DNA from: Ctenosaura bakeri | Lineage: Eukaryota; Chordata; Lepidosauria; Squamata; Iguanidae | Length of the DNA stretch: 64,000 nt | NCBI GenBank assembly: GCA_948474755.1 | Contig: CAOLHI010000019.1 | Span: 496,001-560,000 of the forward strand | Direction of reading: 5' to 3' | Part shown: one piece after another, positions 48,002 to 63,811 of the stretch | Layout of the letters: each line of letters begins with the position of its first letter | How positions within the stretch are numbered: the stretch's first letter is position 1 | Position numbers and translations under genes: made by a program | Notes under the pieces: model-generated | Seen by the model: only the letters and a program-made list of their open reading frames with translations | Told to the model about the DNA's origin: nothing | Databases searched by the model: none

Positions 48002-48141
48002 GGCCATTTCCGCACCAGACTGTTATAGTGCTATTATTCCACTTTCAACATCCTATGGAATCTTGGCCTGCAAACGCCAGGATTCCATAGGACGTTTAAA
48101 GCGGAATAATAGCGCTACAACGGTCTGGTGCGGAAATGGCC
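48002..48141. mobile_element. Compact palindromic MITE
   Basis: Ends GGCCATTTCCGCACCAGAC and GTCTGGTGCGGAAATGGCC are perfect inverted repeats of 19 bases. The inner arms also pair, leaving a very short centre. 140 bases. Confidence 0.92.
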
Positions 48142-48164
48142 TACGATGCCGCAGTAAAGTCCGG

Positions 48165-48334
48165 ATATGACTTTTTTATAGCGCGATGATTCCACTTTCA
48201 ACAGCCTCTGGAATCCTGGGGTTTGCAGTTTCGGGAGGGGCCAGCCGGCCCCTCCCGAAACTGCAAACCCCAGGATTCCAGAGGCTGTTGAAAGTGGAAT
48301 CATCGCGCTATAACAGGCTAGTGCGGAAATGGCC
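48165..48334. mobile_element. Near-perfect palindromic MITE next to RPS16 promoter
   Basis: A 136-base palindrome (48177-48312) has two 68-base arms with one mismatch near the centre. The right end continues with 'ggctagtgcggaaatggcc', the family terminus; the left terminus is altered ('gtccggatatgac'). It belongs to the same family as 48002-48141. Confidence 0.9.
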
Positions 48335-48479
48335 AATTTGTTACGCCCGTTCCAAAGGGAACTTCCCGACGTTAACTCGTTCCAGGTGCCCCATCCCTGG
48401 AATTACACTTGTGCCGCACGTGTGCTCGGGGAAGAGCGGGATTATACAGCCTAAAACGTGAAAAACGTCTGTAATCGCA

Positions 48480-48673
48480 GACTCCTGATGCTGATAAACG
48501 GGCCCCTCCCCCAGCCGCCCACCCCCCTCCCTCAGGCATCGAAGACAAACGACATGCCAGAAACCAGCCTCACCCAGCGCGGCCGTAAAGCGCGCGCGGT
48601 GTCGCTCTGCCGGAAGTGACGCCGGGTTTTGCGACTCGGCCGGCCCCTGAGAAAGCGGAGTGGGAAACCCCGT
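48480..48673 (+). promoter_or_regulatory. RPS16: CpG-rich RPS16 promoter
   Basis: GC and CpG density jump here compared with the AT-rich surroundings, and remain high to about 48960. An ETS/GABP-like site, CCGGAAGTGACG, lies at 48610-48621, about 60 bases before the probable start. No TATA box is seen, which is usual for ribosomal protein genes. Three palindromic transposons end only about 340 bases upstream of the probable start. Confidence 0.75.
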
Positions 48674-48707
48674 CCTTCCTTTCGCGGCTGCTCTCTCGGA
48701 CCGTCGG
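48674..48707 (+). other. RPS16: Probable RPS16 non-coding leader exon with 5'-TOP tract
   Basis: A pyrimidine run at 48673-48683 resembles the 5'-terminal oligopyrimidine start of ribosomal protein mRNAs. It is followed by a consensus donor (GG then GTGAGT) at 48708. A very strong acceptor, a long pyrimidine tract ending in CAG, lies at 48811, six bases before the start codon's codon context. This predicts a 104-base intron in the leader. The start site and the intron are inferred and not proven. Confidence 0.6.
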
Positions 48708-48816
48708 GTGAGTGTCTGAGGGGCTCCCGCGGGCCTCGGCTGTCCGTTCCCCCGACCCCCGGGCTTCCGAGGCGGCCTCTCACCGCCCTTATCTTTCTTC
48801 CTCTCTTTCAGGCGCC

Positions 48817-53949
<5,133 letters not shown>

Positions 53950-54010
53950 AAAGAAAATTATGCATTTTGCTCTTTAAATAAAGAAATTTCATTCCTATTT
54001 TGTGTTTGAA
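53950..54010 (+). terminator. RPS16: RPS16 3' UTR and poly(A) signal
   Basis: AATAAA lies at 53977-53982, only 28 bases after the stop codon. A GT-rich downstream element starts near 53998. The 3' UTR is therefore about 50 bases, short as in most ribosomal protein mRNAs. Confidence 0.9.
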
Positions 54011-54960
54011 AGTTGCTTTAGTTTTTTATGCATGTTTGAGTGTTTAGGAAGAACAACAATCAGCTTGTCAGAGTTAAAAGATAAAACTGTAGTGCAAAAG
54101 TGAGACCAGTGTCTCTGTATTTGTGACTAGTAGAGTGGTAGTCATTGAAATGGCAGCATTCTCCCTACATTAATATGAAAGGGAGATGACATCAATGAAG
54201 TTTGGTAAATGTAATTTAGAAGAACTGAGCTGTGAAAGCTCAATAGGAAAAAGTTTATGAGGAAGAATCAGAATTTAGATACTGCTCTGTCCTTATGAAA
54301 CAAATTGGTGTTTATTGTTCAGTTTATTTTTTTGTGAGAAAACATTCATGTTATTCTGGTACTCTACGTAGTTATCATTTGTACAAGGTAATTCTGGCAC
54401 TCAAAAGACAGCCTAATCCTATACATACTTATTTAGAAGCCAGTCCCACTGTATTGGGTATGTTACGCAAAATTGCGGAAAGTGTGGCCCACAACCCCTA
54501 TTTGAGTCCCCACCCAGAACTTCCAAAAATTCTTGCACTGAAAAATTGCCCACAGAGTGCTGTGTGGAGAGCAATTACATATCAATCATGCTTTGATCCC
54601 TTATACTTCCCACCTTAATAATTTAGCATGTGCTGCTTTTACATGTAACACACCAAGCTTGTACAGAATCAAATCTGACCCCTGTTAATAGTTTTCTCTT
54701 AACGCAAATGAACTATATGGTAAAATGTGTCTCAATAAAATGGAAAAAAATCAGATGTTTAAAATGGAATTATAGTTCATAGATATTTGTAACACATTCT
54801 GAATTAATTACTCATAACTTCCAGACCAGTTAGATGTTGCCTGGAACTTTCAGTCTTCCAAAGGTATAATTGAGTACTGAAGGAGAAAACTTGTGGTTCA
54901 AGTAAATGTTCATTGTGATCATTGGGAGCCAGAAAGTGTGTGCGCGTGCATGCACACCTA
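54011..54960. other. Downstream intergenic, no recognisable gene
   Basis: Unique sequence. 'acagcctaatcctatacatacttatttagaagccagtcccactg' at 54407-54450 resembles a common short sauropsid repeat. Confidence 0.5.
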
Positions 54961-54961
54961 C

Positions 54962-55155
54962 ATTCCTTCAAGCTGTCTGTTGATTTACATTGACCTGATG
55001 AATTTCTTAGGGTTTTCTTGGGCAAGGAAAGTCAGCTGATTTGATGTTCCTCTCCTCTGAAATAGCCTACAGTGCTTGATATTTGGCAGTCTCCAATCCA
55101 AATACTAAGCAGAACTGATCTTGCTTAGTTTTCGGACAAGATTTGGTGCTACATT
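54962..55155 (-). mobile_element. 5S-derived SINE
   Basis: Inverted tail 'ccttcaagctgtctgttgattta', body 'ttagggttttcttgggcaagg' and inverted 5S head 'ccaatccaaatactaagcagaactgatcttgcttag' are present. Diverged. Confidence 0.85.
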
Positions 55156-55462
55156 GCTAAATTTAGAATTTCTGTCTTTGTACTGGAAGATAGCAAGGGA
55201 TATTTATTTATGGTCATCCAATCTTATTTGGTGAGAGAAATTTGCATCTACTTGCCAAGCCCAGTTAATGGTGTTATGCAGTATTTTAAGCTGTTTTTAG
55301 CAGTTTTATGCCCCAGATTGCAGAGACTGTTGCTAATTTATATTTGCAAGAGTGTGTTTTCTTTCTGCCTATGGATTTGCTATACATTGAGTTTAGGTAT
55401 GGCCTAAAATTGATTTGTTATTTGGTTGGTAGTAAACTTGTTTACAAATAGTTATACTACTA

Positions 55463-55790
55463 CAGGCATATCTCAGTTGACAAAGGAGATGTATTCCTGG
55501 GCATTAGTTCATTAACAGAAAATTAGTTAGCAAAGGCAGAAAAAGGGTGGAAAGAATAGGGGGTAGGCTCACATAACAGAAAAGGGTAATTCAGTGTATT
55601 CCTTCATACTTTTGATTCTTATGGTTTCCATTTTTGAGGCCAAACTTACAGATCTGTGTTTTTGGTTTTTTTAACATGGGGATTGGTTGGTGTGGCAGGC
55701 TTATCTGCTTTCCCTTTTTTAATCTGTGTTGCTGTTCAAGGTTCTAGAGGTAGCTGAAATTTGTCTGTTGGAGGTAGACCCATGGCTACA
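55463..55790. mobile_element. Tc1/mariner-like MITE, right end lost
   Basis: TA at 55461-55462 precedes CAGGCATATCTCAGTTGACA, matching the left end of the 57304-57997 element. Internal blocks ('gtgtggcaggcttatctgctttcccttttt', 'tgctgttcaagg') match the same element. The right inverted repeat is not found. Confidence 0.65.
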
Positions 55791-55799
55791 GTGGAATCA

Positions 55800-56060
55800 T
55801 AGAGTTTTCCAAACTTTTTGCATTGGTGACACACTTTTCAGACATGCATCATTTTGCAACACAGTTCAGTGTTACTAGCAAACCAGAGGTTAAACTAACC
55901 CCTTACAAAAGATACATACACATACATAAATTGTAATGACAAAATGTATGGGAACACAACATAGCTCATGAAAACCTTTCATATATTTTTAAAAATATAT
56001 GATTTATAAATAATATACATTTCTCAGATTGCAGGCGACACACCTACACACTAACATTGC
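55800..56060. repeat. Unclassified repeat-like segment
   Basis: 'ttccaaactttttgcattggtgacacacttttcagacatgcatc' followed by 'tgttactagcaaaccagaggttaaactaaccccttac' looks like an aged interspersed repeat, from general familiarity rather than a second copy in the window. Confidence 0.3.
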
Positions 56061-56311
56061 AGCACGCCCATTTCAGGCTTCTTCAAATACTTTGTTTATT
56101 GCAGGAATACTATGGCAATGTGATATGGAAAGTGAGTTTTTTTCCAGCTCTCCTTCACCATCCTTCGAATGCCAATGGTGTTCTAAAAATTTTGCAGCTA
56201 GACTAAGAATGAGGATCTGGGGGTATAAAATGACATTATAGAAAGGAACTTCTTTGTCAGAGGCTTTCCTAAGGTATGTCTGTATAATTAAATTTGCGTA
56301 TCCAAATAGAG

Positions 56312-56512
56312 TGAGAGCCAGTGAGTGATTTAAGTGTTGGGTCTATGGCTCTGGAAAACGGACTCAACTCATTGAGTGACCTTGGGCAAGTTACATTCAA
56401 CCTCAGAGGAAGGCAATGGCACGCTCCTGAATGAAGCTCATTAAGGAAACCCTGTGATAAGATTGCCATAAATCAGAAGTGACTTGAAGGCACACAACAA
56501 CAGCTACTCCAA
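56312..56512 (+). mobile_element. Sauria-type tRNA SINE, 5' part degraded
   Basis: 'tgagtgaccttgggcaagttacattcaacctcagaggaaggcaatggca' and the tail 'gccataaatcagaagtgacttgaaggcacacaacaacagc' are clear. The tRNA head is poorly preserved. Confidence 0.85.
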
Positions 56513-56955
56513 ATACACTTGGACAACAACACAGTATGGTAATGTATGCAACTTGTTCATTAAGTTAGTTATGTAAAATTTGTTTTCTTACCTGAAGAGA
56601 TGTATTTAAAACAACTTTCCTGTGCCCACCTCTGGCTCCACTAGTGCCATAGCATACAGAGCTTCCATTCTCCAGTGCACTCTTACACATCCACCTTTTT
56701 AGTAGGTTCTCCTGAGCAGAGATGGGACAGTCCAGATAAAACGAGCAGTTCAAATCCCCATCCTCACGCTTGCTCAAATTGTTAATAATTGAAGATGAAA
56801 GTATAGAGCTTAGGATTGCTTAGGAGACTAATGACAGGTCAGTTTTGTTGTTTTTAACTTTTGAAATCAAAAGTTTGCATTGAGTTTAAAAAAAGAAAAG
56901 TGACATATTTTTTAATAGAAAAAACAAAAAGGGCTGAGTACAGGTAAGGAATCCT
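56513..56955. other. Intergenic, no recognisable feature
   Basis: Unique sequence with nothing supported. Confidence 0.5.
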
Positions 56956-56959
56956 GAGA

Positions 56960-57095
56960 GGCCGTTTTGCCACTTCCTTCTCTGAAATACAACCTACAGC
57001 ACCTGGTATTCATTGGTGGTCTCCCATTCAAGTATTAACCAGAGCTAACTCTGCTTTCAAGATCAGACAGGATCTGGTATCTTTTGGATATCTCC
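56960..57095 (-). mobile_element. 5S-derived SINE, 3'-truncated
   Basis: The inverted 5S head is well kept: 'ggtggtctcccattcaagtattaaccagagctaactctgctttcaagatcagacaggatctggt'. The BovB-type tail is missing. Confidence 0.85.
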
Positions 57096-57303
57096 TTAAG
57101 GTAATCCAACTCACTAAAAACACAGCATCTATAAGAGTTAGCAACAACAATGGAGAAAAATTTCCAAGTTGCATAAGGTTGCAAAATTCATTTTGCAATT
57201 AATATATTTCTAGGTGGGGGTGCTGCTGCTAGCATTGTCTTCCCAAATTAGAGTCTTTCAAAGGTTTGAAAAGAAACATTTATGTCTTGCCATTTTCCTA
57301 GTA

Positions 57304-57997
57304 CAGGTATACCTTAGTTAAGGAAGTTCCTGGGATTTTGGTAACAGGTAGAAATAAAATGGATAGATTCATGTTTCACACACACACAAAAGAGCAATTC
57401 AATGCGTTTCACCAAAGTTTTAATCAAAACATGGTATACACAAAGAAAATTAAAGAACTAAGTCAAGTAAGCCTTGCATAAGCAGACAAAAACATTTTCT
57501 GCCTTCTGTAGGCCGTTTGAAAGCTTCTTCCAAAATGCATCCAGAGTTTTTTTCTTTCACCAGCATCTACTTCTCTTATGACTTCCATTTTGACAGCTTT
57601 GTGCTTTTTTTTTTTAACATACTAGGTGAGGCAGGCTAATTTGCTTTCCCCCTTTCTCTCTTTTGCTGTTCATACATATATATTAAGGGGCAGCTGCTGT
57701 TAACTTTGCCTGTGATAAGCAGCCACACACAATTGAAGTAGGATTGGTTGAGTATCCCATTCTTTCCCAGCCCCAGCTTTATTGCATTTTATTTTGCTGT
57801 TTATTGCTGACATGCTTCATCCAGCAGTTTAAAGCCTGGTTCTCAAGTTCTTCACCACCCTCTCAATTCCAAGCTGTTAAAAATGCTTCCAGCTAGAAGG
57901 GGGTCAAGGAGGAAAAGAGGAGGGGCTGTATAGTTAGAAAAAGATTTCGTGAAAAGCAGCATCTTTGCCAGAGGCTTTATTAACCGAGGGATGCCTG
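57304..57997. mobile_element. Tc1/mariner-like non-autonomous DNA transposon
   Basis: Ends CAGGTATACCTTAGTTAA and TTAACCGAGGGATGCCTG are inverted repeats; TA flanks both (57302-57303, 57998-57999). 694 bases with no transposase. A shorter relative lies at 55463-55790. Confidence 0.8.
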
Positions 57998-57999
57998 TA

Positions 58000-58465
58000 C
58001 TGGGAATCAAGGAAGTTTACAAGAATTGGTGAAATATGAGCAAAAGCATGTATCATTAAAAGCATACAAAAGTCAAAATGCAATTTAACAAATAAGGGCA
58101 TTTAAAAGTGTCCCTCCAAAAGACAAGAGACTACAGTACAGAAATGGGCCAGTAAATGCCTTAAATAATAGCATTTTACCTCATCTGTGCGCACACAGCA
58201 GACAGGGTGCTAATATAGCATCCCTAGGAAGTTCCAGAGCCTGGGAACATCTACTGGGAAGGCCATTTTCTGTATTCCCACCAGACATGACAAGTTGGCA
58301 GAACCTGAGCATAGACAAATGGGGGCTGGCAATTAAGTATTGCTGAAAGGAAACTTTACCTGCTCTTAATAGGTTTTATTGCTTCTTTGAGGACTATAAC
58401 CTGATGCGTCTGCAAGTGAGTGGTTAGAAGATGAGAGAGGTCACATTGGGGCTTGATGGATTTGT
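58000..58465 (+). repeat. Unclassified LINE-associated repeat
   Basis: Contains 'tccctaggaagttccagagcctgggaacatctactgggaaggcc', shared with 13115-13170, and an A-rich upstream part. Family unknown. Confidence 0.45.
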
Positions 58466-59103
58466 TTGTCAGCTGTTATGTTTGCAAAACCAATGAGGTT
58501 TGTGAGAAGTCCTACTGAACATTTATATGCTGGTACCTCGCTAAATCTGATGTTTACTGGCAGAACTTTCTTCCTCTCCTTTAGTTACCTGTGCATCTGT
58601 GTGTATAGGGGGGTTCTTAGCACTTTAGAGCTGGTTTTATTTTTATTTTTTTAATACAATTTTTTATTGAAAAAAAGTATAAAAATTACAAACATATCTC
58701 ATATACATATAGTAGATCCTACTATTTCCCACCACCCAGATTCCCCCAGTGCAAACTCTCCCTTTTATAAAAAATATCAAAGTTACAAAGACACCACTTA
58801 CATACATATGCTAGATCCTACATACAATCTTATCAATTCCCACCACCTAAAATTCCCCAGTGCAAGATCTCCCTCTTCCTTTTCCTCCCCCCTTCTGAAA
58901 CTCAGGGTACCCTGCTATCTTATCTGTTGTTTCCTCCTTTCAACTATAAATATTTCATAGATTTCTTACACCTTTTATTCCATTTCTCCAACTCTAGTCT
59001 TTTACTCCAAATTACTTAAAATTTTAACTATTTTTGTATTTCTAAGACTTCTTTTCTTATAATACCTCTTTCAATATATACTACATTTTCCTAATTCTTA
59101 TTT

Positions 59104-62100
59104 TTAACATATAAATATTATTGCTTTTTCTCCCCAAAACTTTTCCCATATAGGGAGTACCATTTTCCATTCTTCAAGTACTTTCTTTTTTTGATTATCC
59201 TTTAAAGACTCAATCACAATATCTGCTTCAGCCATATCAAACAGTTTAAACAACCAGTCTTCTAATGTTGGTATAATTTTTTGTTTCCACAGTTGGGCGT
59301 AACATATTCTTGCTGCTGTTATCATATATAGTGTTTTTTTCCCTGTGATTTATTAATGCCTAATTCATGTATCATATTAAGTAAATAAATTTGAGGTATC
59401 AAATCAAATCTTATTTTTTAACATTTTTTGTATTTTACTATGTACCATTTCCTAATTTTTTTTAGCTCTTTTACATTTCCACCATATATGATAAAATGTA
59501 CCACGTTCTTCACATTTCCAACACATATCGCTTACATTTTTCTGCATTTTTGCTATTAGTACTGGTGTTATATACCATTTGTATAGCATCTTATAATAGT
59601 TTTCTCTTAAACTAACCGGTGTTATTAATTTCCAAGTTGTATTCCAGGCATTTTCCCATTGCTCCATTGTTACTACACCTCTTATATCTTGTGCCCATTT
59701 TACCATTGTTGTTTTCACTACTTCCTGTTCATTTTGCCTTGTAAGTAGAATCTTATATGTCTGGCCTACCCTATGTTTTGTTCCATATTCTAATATTTTA
59801 TCAAATTCTTTTCTTTTTATTTCAAACCCTCCTTCCTTTTTATCTTTCTTATATATCTCCCACAATTGTCTGATTAGCAACCAATGTGTATTCCAGCCAT
59901 CTATCTGTAATTCATTTTGGGTTTTAAAATTTATTTCTTCCCCTTGTATTTTTAGTACGTCTTTATATGTTATCCATTCTCCACTTCTTGTTTTTTCTTT
60001 ATTATAAAATGCCTCATGAACTGAGACCCATAACGGTATCTTTAGATATAATTGTCTTTTATATTTCATCCATATTGTTATCAAAGCTTTTCTCAGAATA
60101 TTATTTTAAAATTTTTTATCTATTGATGCTTTACCATACCAGATATATGCGTGCCATCCAAAATTTAAGTCCTCTCCCTCTAGATATAACTGTTGTTCCT
60201 CAGTGTAATCCACTCCATTATCCACTCCAAATTATTTGCCTGATAATATAATTTTAGATTTGGCAGGTCCATTCCTCCTCTTTCTTTTGTCTCTTCTAAA
60301 ATTTTTGTTTTTATTCTAGATCTTTTTCCTTTCCATATACATTTTCTTATATCTCTATTCCAATCCTTAAAAGGGTTCTCATTCTTAATTATTGGAAGAT
60401 TTTGAAATAAAAAATTCAATTTAGGCAGTATATACATTTTAATTACTGCTATCCTTCCTAATAACGATAAATCTAATTTTTCCCATCTCCTGAGGTCTAC
60501 TCTTATTTCTTTCCAAACTTTATTATAGTTATTTTCATATAGATCTACGTTATTTTTTGTAATTGCAATGCCCAAGTATTTCACTTTTTTAACTACAGTA
60601 AATCCCATTATTCTAATCAGCTCTTCTTCTTCTTCTTTCCTTATATTTTTTGTAATTATATTTGTTTTTTCTTTGTTTATCTTATAAGCGGATAATTCTC
60701 CAATTTTTTTTAATATATCTGCTAAAATTTCTATACTATTTAATAGGTCTTCTATTATAATTGCCAGATCATCTGCATACGCATGTAGTTTATATTCCTG
60801 ATTCTTTACTTTTATTTCCTGTATTCTCTTTTCTCTTCTAATTTTATTATTCAATAATTCTAATATTAATATAAATAGCGACGGTGACAGAGGGCATCCT
60901 TGCCTTACTCCTCTTTTAATTTCTATTTCATGTGTCTTTTCCCAATTTATAAGTATTTGTGCTTTTTGCCCTGTATATATTGTTTTTATCCATTCCAAAA
61001 AAATTTCCCCTAAATTTAATACTCTTATTGTTTCTTCTAAAAATTTCCAATTTACTCTGTCAAATGCTTTTTCTGCGTCCAGAAAAAGTAGAGCTGGTTT
61101 TTCCCCCGTTATGATTATGATAATATTCTATAGTGTTTAACAATGTTCTTATATTCCCCTTTATAGCTCTTCCCGGTAGAAATCCATTTTGATCGGGATG
61201 TACTATCTCCTGTAATACCTTTTTTAATCTTTCTGCTAATACAGTAGTAAATATTTTGTAATCCACATTCAGAAGTGCAATTGGTCTATAATTTCCTATT
61301 TCTAAATAATCCTTTCCTTCTTTTGGAATCATCGTAAGATTAGCTTGTCCCCATGATGGTGGTCGTATCTTCTTATTTAAACCATTCATTATCTTATACA
61401 GTGGGTCTGCCAGTTGTTCACTAAATACTTTATAGTATAGCGAGGAGAAGCCATCTGGTCCCGGTGTTTTACCTGGTTTTTGCTTCCTAATTGATTGTAA
61501 AATTTCTTCTTTAGTTATTTCTTTATTTAGTTCTTCTCTTTATGTTTCTGTAATTATTAAGTTACCTTCTTCTTTTATATATTGCTCTATCTTCTCATTT
61601 TCCCATTGGTCAGAATTTTGTTCTGCAAATAAGTTAGCATAATATCTTTCAAAAGCCGTTTTTATATCATCTTGTTTTACTAAAAGCTTCCCCTTTTCTT
61701 TTATTTGTGTTACTATTCTTTTCTCTTTCTCTTTTCTAACTCTATATGTTAATCATTTATTCAATTTATTCGCAAAGAAAAATTTTTTTTGCTTTACTGA
61801 TTTCAAATTTTTTTCTATTTCATAAGTGTCCTGTAATGAAATTTGTTTTTGTGCACTTTAATCTCCTCTCCAATCTTATTATCTGAGGGGGAAATTTTCA
61901 ATTTATTCTCAAGGTGTTCTATTTCTTTTAATATTTTTTGATCTTTCATTCTTTTCTCTTTTCTTATTTTTGCCTCTTGTTGTATTAAAAAAAACCCTCA
62001 TAACTGCCTTTCCAGCTTCCCATACCATTCCTATATTCACCCTTTTATCCAAATTCTCCATAAAGTACCATTTCAAGATCTCCTTACCCTTTTCTACTAT

Positions 62101-62923
62101 TGTTTCTTCTTTCAGTAAGTTCTCATTTAACCTCCAATTAAATTCTTTTTTCCTGCTCTCCAATGTTATTATCATAGGACTATGATCTGATATGTTTCTT
62201 GGCAATATTTCCGTTTTTTAAATATACTTACTTATTGTTTTAGAATTCCATACCATATCTATCCTCGACTGTGATTTGTAAATTTCTGAAAAATATGTAT
62301 ATTCTTTCTGTAATCCATATAGACTTCGCCATGTATCCACCAGCATTAGATCTTCCATCATATCAAATACAATTTTTGGCAGCTTCCCTTTATGTTTTGT
62401 TTGCTTCTTTATTTTTGATCTGTCTAGTTCCGGATGTACAACCCTGTTCCAATCTCCCATAATTATTATCTCTTTATATTCTTTACTTTCTATATCTCTA
62501 ATTTTTTCCCATAAAATTATTCTTTATTTTACAATGGGTCATATATCCCTAACACTAATACCTTTGTATCTAGTATATATACTTCTACCCCTATATATCT
62601 TCCTTGTTCATCATTTAAATTTAATATAGTCTCATATTTTGGATTCACATAAATTGCTACTCCCCTCTTTTTCGTATCTATACAGATACAAATACTTTTC
62701 CTATTTTGGGATTTTCTAAAAAAAATTTCTCTGTTTTTGTTATGTGTGTTTCCTGAATACAATATATGTCACATTTTTGCTTTTCTAAGTAGTGAAAAAT
62801 TCTTTTCTTCTTAATTACTGAGTTTATCCCTTGTATATTCCAGGATAAGATTTTTATCATTTTAAATTCTAAACTTCTTCTTTTGTACTTTCTTATCCTA
62901 TACAGTCTCTTCTTCCGGTTCAA
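59104..62923 (-). pseudogene. L1 ORF2p: endonuclease, reverse transcriptase, C-terminal domain (broken)
   Basis: ORF2p nicks DNA and copies L1 RNA at the nick. The endonuclease begins 'IKILSWNIQGINS' (about 62860) with 'CIQETHI', then 'MGDWNRVV' and 'ISDHSPM' (about 62180). Reverse transcriptase has 'MIPKEGKDYLEIGNYRPIALLNVDYKI' and 'PDQNGFLPGR' (61.2-61.35 kb), 'LFLDAEKAFDRVNW' (61.07 kb), 'RQGCPLSPSLF', and catalytic YADD at 60768-60779. The C-terminal region ends with 'CWKCEERGTFYHIWWKC' (59.5 kb). Breaks split it into at least seven open segments. The first ATG (62923) lies inside ORF1, a 26-base overlap. Confidence 0.93.
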
Positions 62924-63490
62924 TCTCTTCTTCTGTCTCTTCCTGTTCTTCTATTTCTTCTTGCTCTTGTTCTTTTTCCTGTTCTTTTGACTTCTGTTCT
63001 TGTTGAGTATTTAGTTGTTCTCTTTCCTTTTTCTCCTCTTTTATTTCCTCCATATTCTTTTTGTCTTGTTTTCTGTTTTTCTTTTGCTCTCTCTTTTCTT
63101 CTTCCTCTCTTCCCCTTTCCATCCTTTGTCCCTTTTCTTCTCTCTTCCTTTCTCTTTTCAATCTTTTCAAAAAATCTTCCACCTTATTTATTGTATTTAT
63201 TATGTATCTTCTTTGATTATATGTCAATACAACTCCTTCTACCTTCGCCCATCTGTATGTTATTTGCTGACTCTTGAGTTCTTGCACTAAAAAGTGATAA
63301 TCCTTTCTTTTCTTCAGTACTTGAGATGGTACATCCTTGAAGATTTTTAACTCTTTTCCATCAACAATCAACTTGTTTGTATAGCTCTGAGATATGATAA
63401 ACTCTTTTACTCTCTCCCAGACAAAGTACACCACGATGTCCCTCGGAACTTTTCTTTTGCGCGCTATTAGAGAGTTGATCCTGAAGATCT
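62898..63490 (-). pseudogene. L1 ORF1p, C-terminal domains with acidic tail (5' partial)
   Basis: L1 ORF1p is an RNA-binding, trimer-forming chaperone for L1 RNA. The readable part starts with 'QIFRINSLIARKRKVPRDIVVYFVWERVKEF' (end of the RRM) and continues with the C-terminal domain ('LKIFKDVPSQVLKKRKDYHFLV', 'ITYRW', 'VLTYNQRRYIINTINKVEDFLKRL'). After that, about 86 residues are almost all Glu, Lys, Gln and Arg, ending EPEEETV. Mammalian ORF1p stops soon after the C-terminal domain, so the tail is unusual. The coiled coil and start are missing; a stop lies in frame just upstream, at about 63498. Confidence 0.85.
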
Positions 63491-63678
63491 GGTTTTAGGA
63501 GTATGTGGGGCAGGCTGCAAGAGGAGCGGTATTGGACCTCTGTTCTGAATGAGGAGGAAAAGGGAAAAAGAAACAAAGTAAAGTAGAATTCCACTTGCGA
63601 CATTAGGAATGTGCAGCTACAGAATGAATGGCCTATTGTGTAAACTGTAGAACAATGATGACATTGTACCAAAGACTG

Positions 63679-63684
63679 TATAAA
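63679..63684 (+). promoter_or_regulatory. LTR TATA box
   Basis: TATAAA about 30 bases before a G-rich stretch and the 'gctcagtc' phrase, where the R region probably begins. This matches the U3 promoter position in gammaretroviral LTRs. Confidence 0.6.
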
Positions 63685-63753
63685 TTGTTAAACAATGCTC
63701 AAAGGGGGGTGCTCAGTCTTTTGGAAGCGATTCCACCGAGACCCAGCCAGCTG

Positions 63754-63759
63754 AATAAA
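63754..63759 (+). terminator. LTR poly(A) signal
   Basis: AATAAA 75 bases downstream of the TATA box and about 50 bases before the LTR end, as expected for the R region. Confidence 0.65.
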
Positions 63760-63811
63760 CTGCGAATTTCCACTCTGTGGGTCTTCATCTCGATCTTTCT
63801 GCAACATTTTC

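Larger units (their letters stand above)
58636..63503 (-). mobile_element. L1 LINE, nearly full length but broken
   Basis: On the minus strand the element runs from the ORF1 RNA-binding/C-terminal domains (63.49 kb) through ORF2 endonuclease (62.9-61.9 kb), reverse transcriptase (61.4-60.2 kb) and the C-terminal Cys-rich region (59.5 kb) to an AT-rich 3' UTR and an A-rich end at about 58636. The ORF1 N-terminus and 5' UTR are missing at the junction with the retroviral LTR. The ORF2 frame has several frameshifts and stops. Confidence 0.93.
63504..63806 (+). mobile_element. 5' LTR of an endogenous gammaretrovirus-like element
   Basis: Proviral long terminal repeat. The 3' boundary is well placed: it ends ...CAACA at 63806, six bases before a tRNA primer-binding site. 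A TATAAA lies at 63679-63684 and AATAAA at 63754-63759, in the right order for U3-R-U5. The left boundary is inferred as the TGT at 63504, giving about 303 bases with TGT...ACA ends. The rest of the provirus, if present, lies outside the window. Confidence 0.7.
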
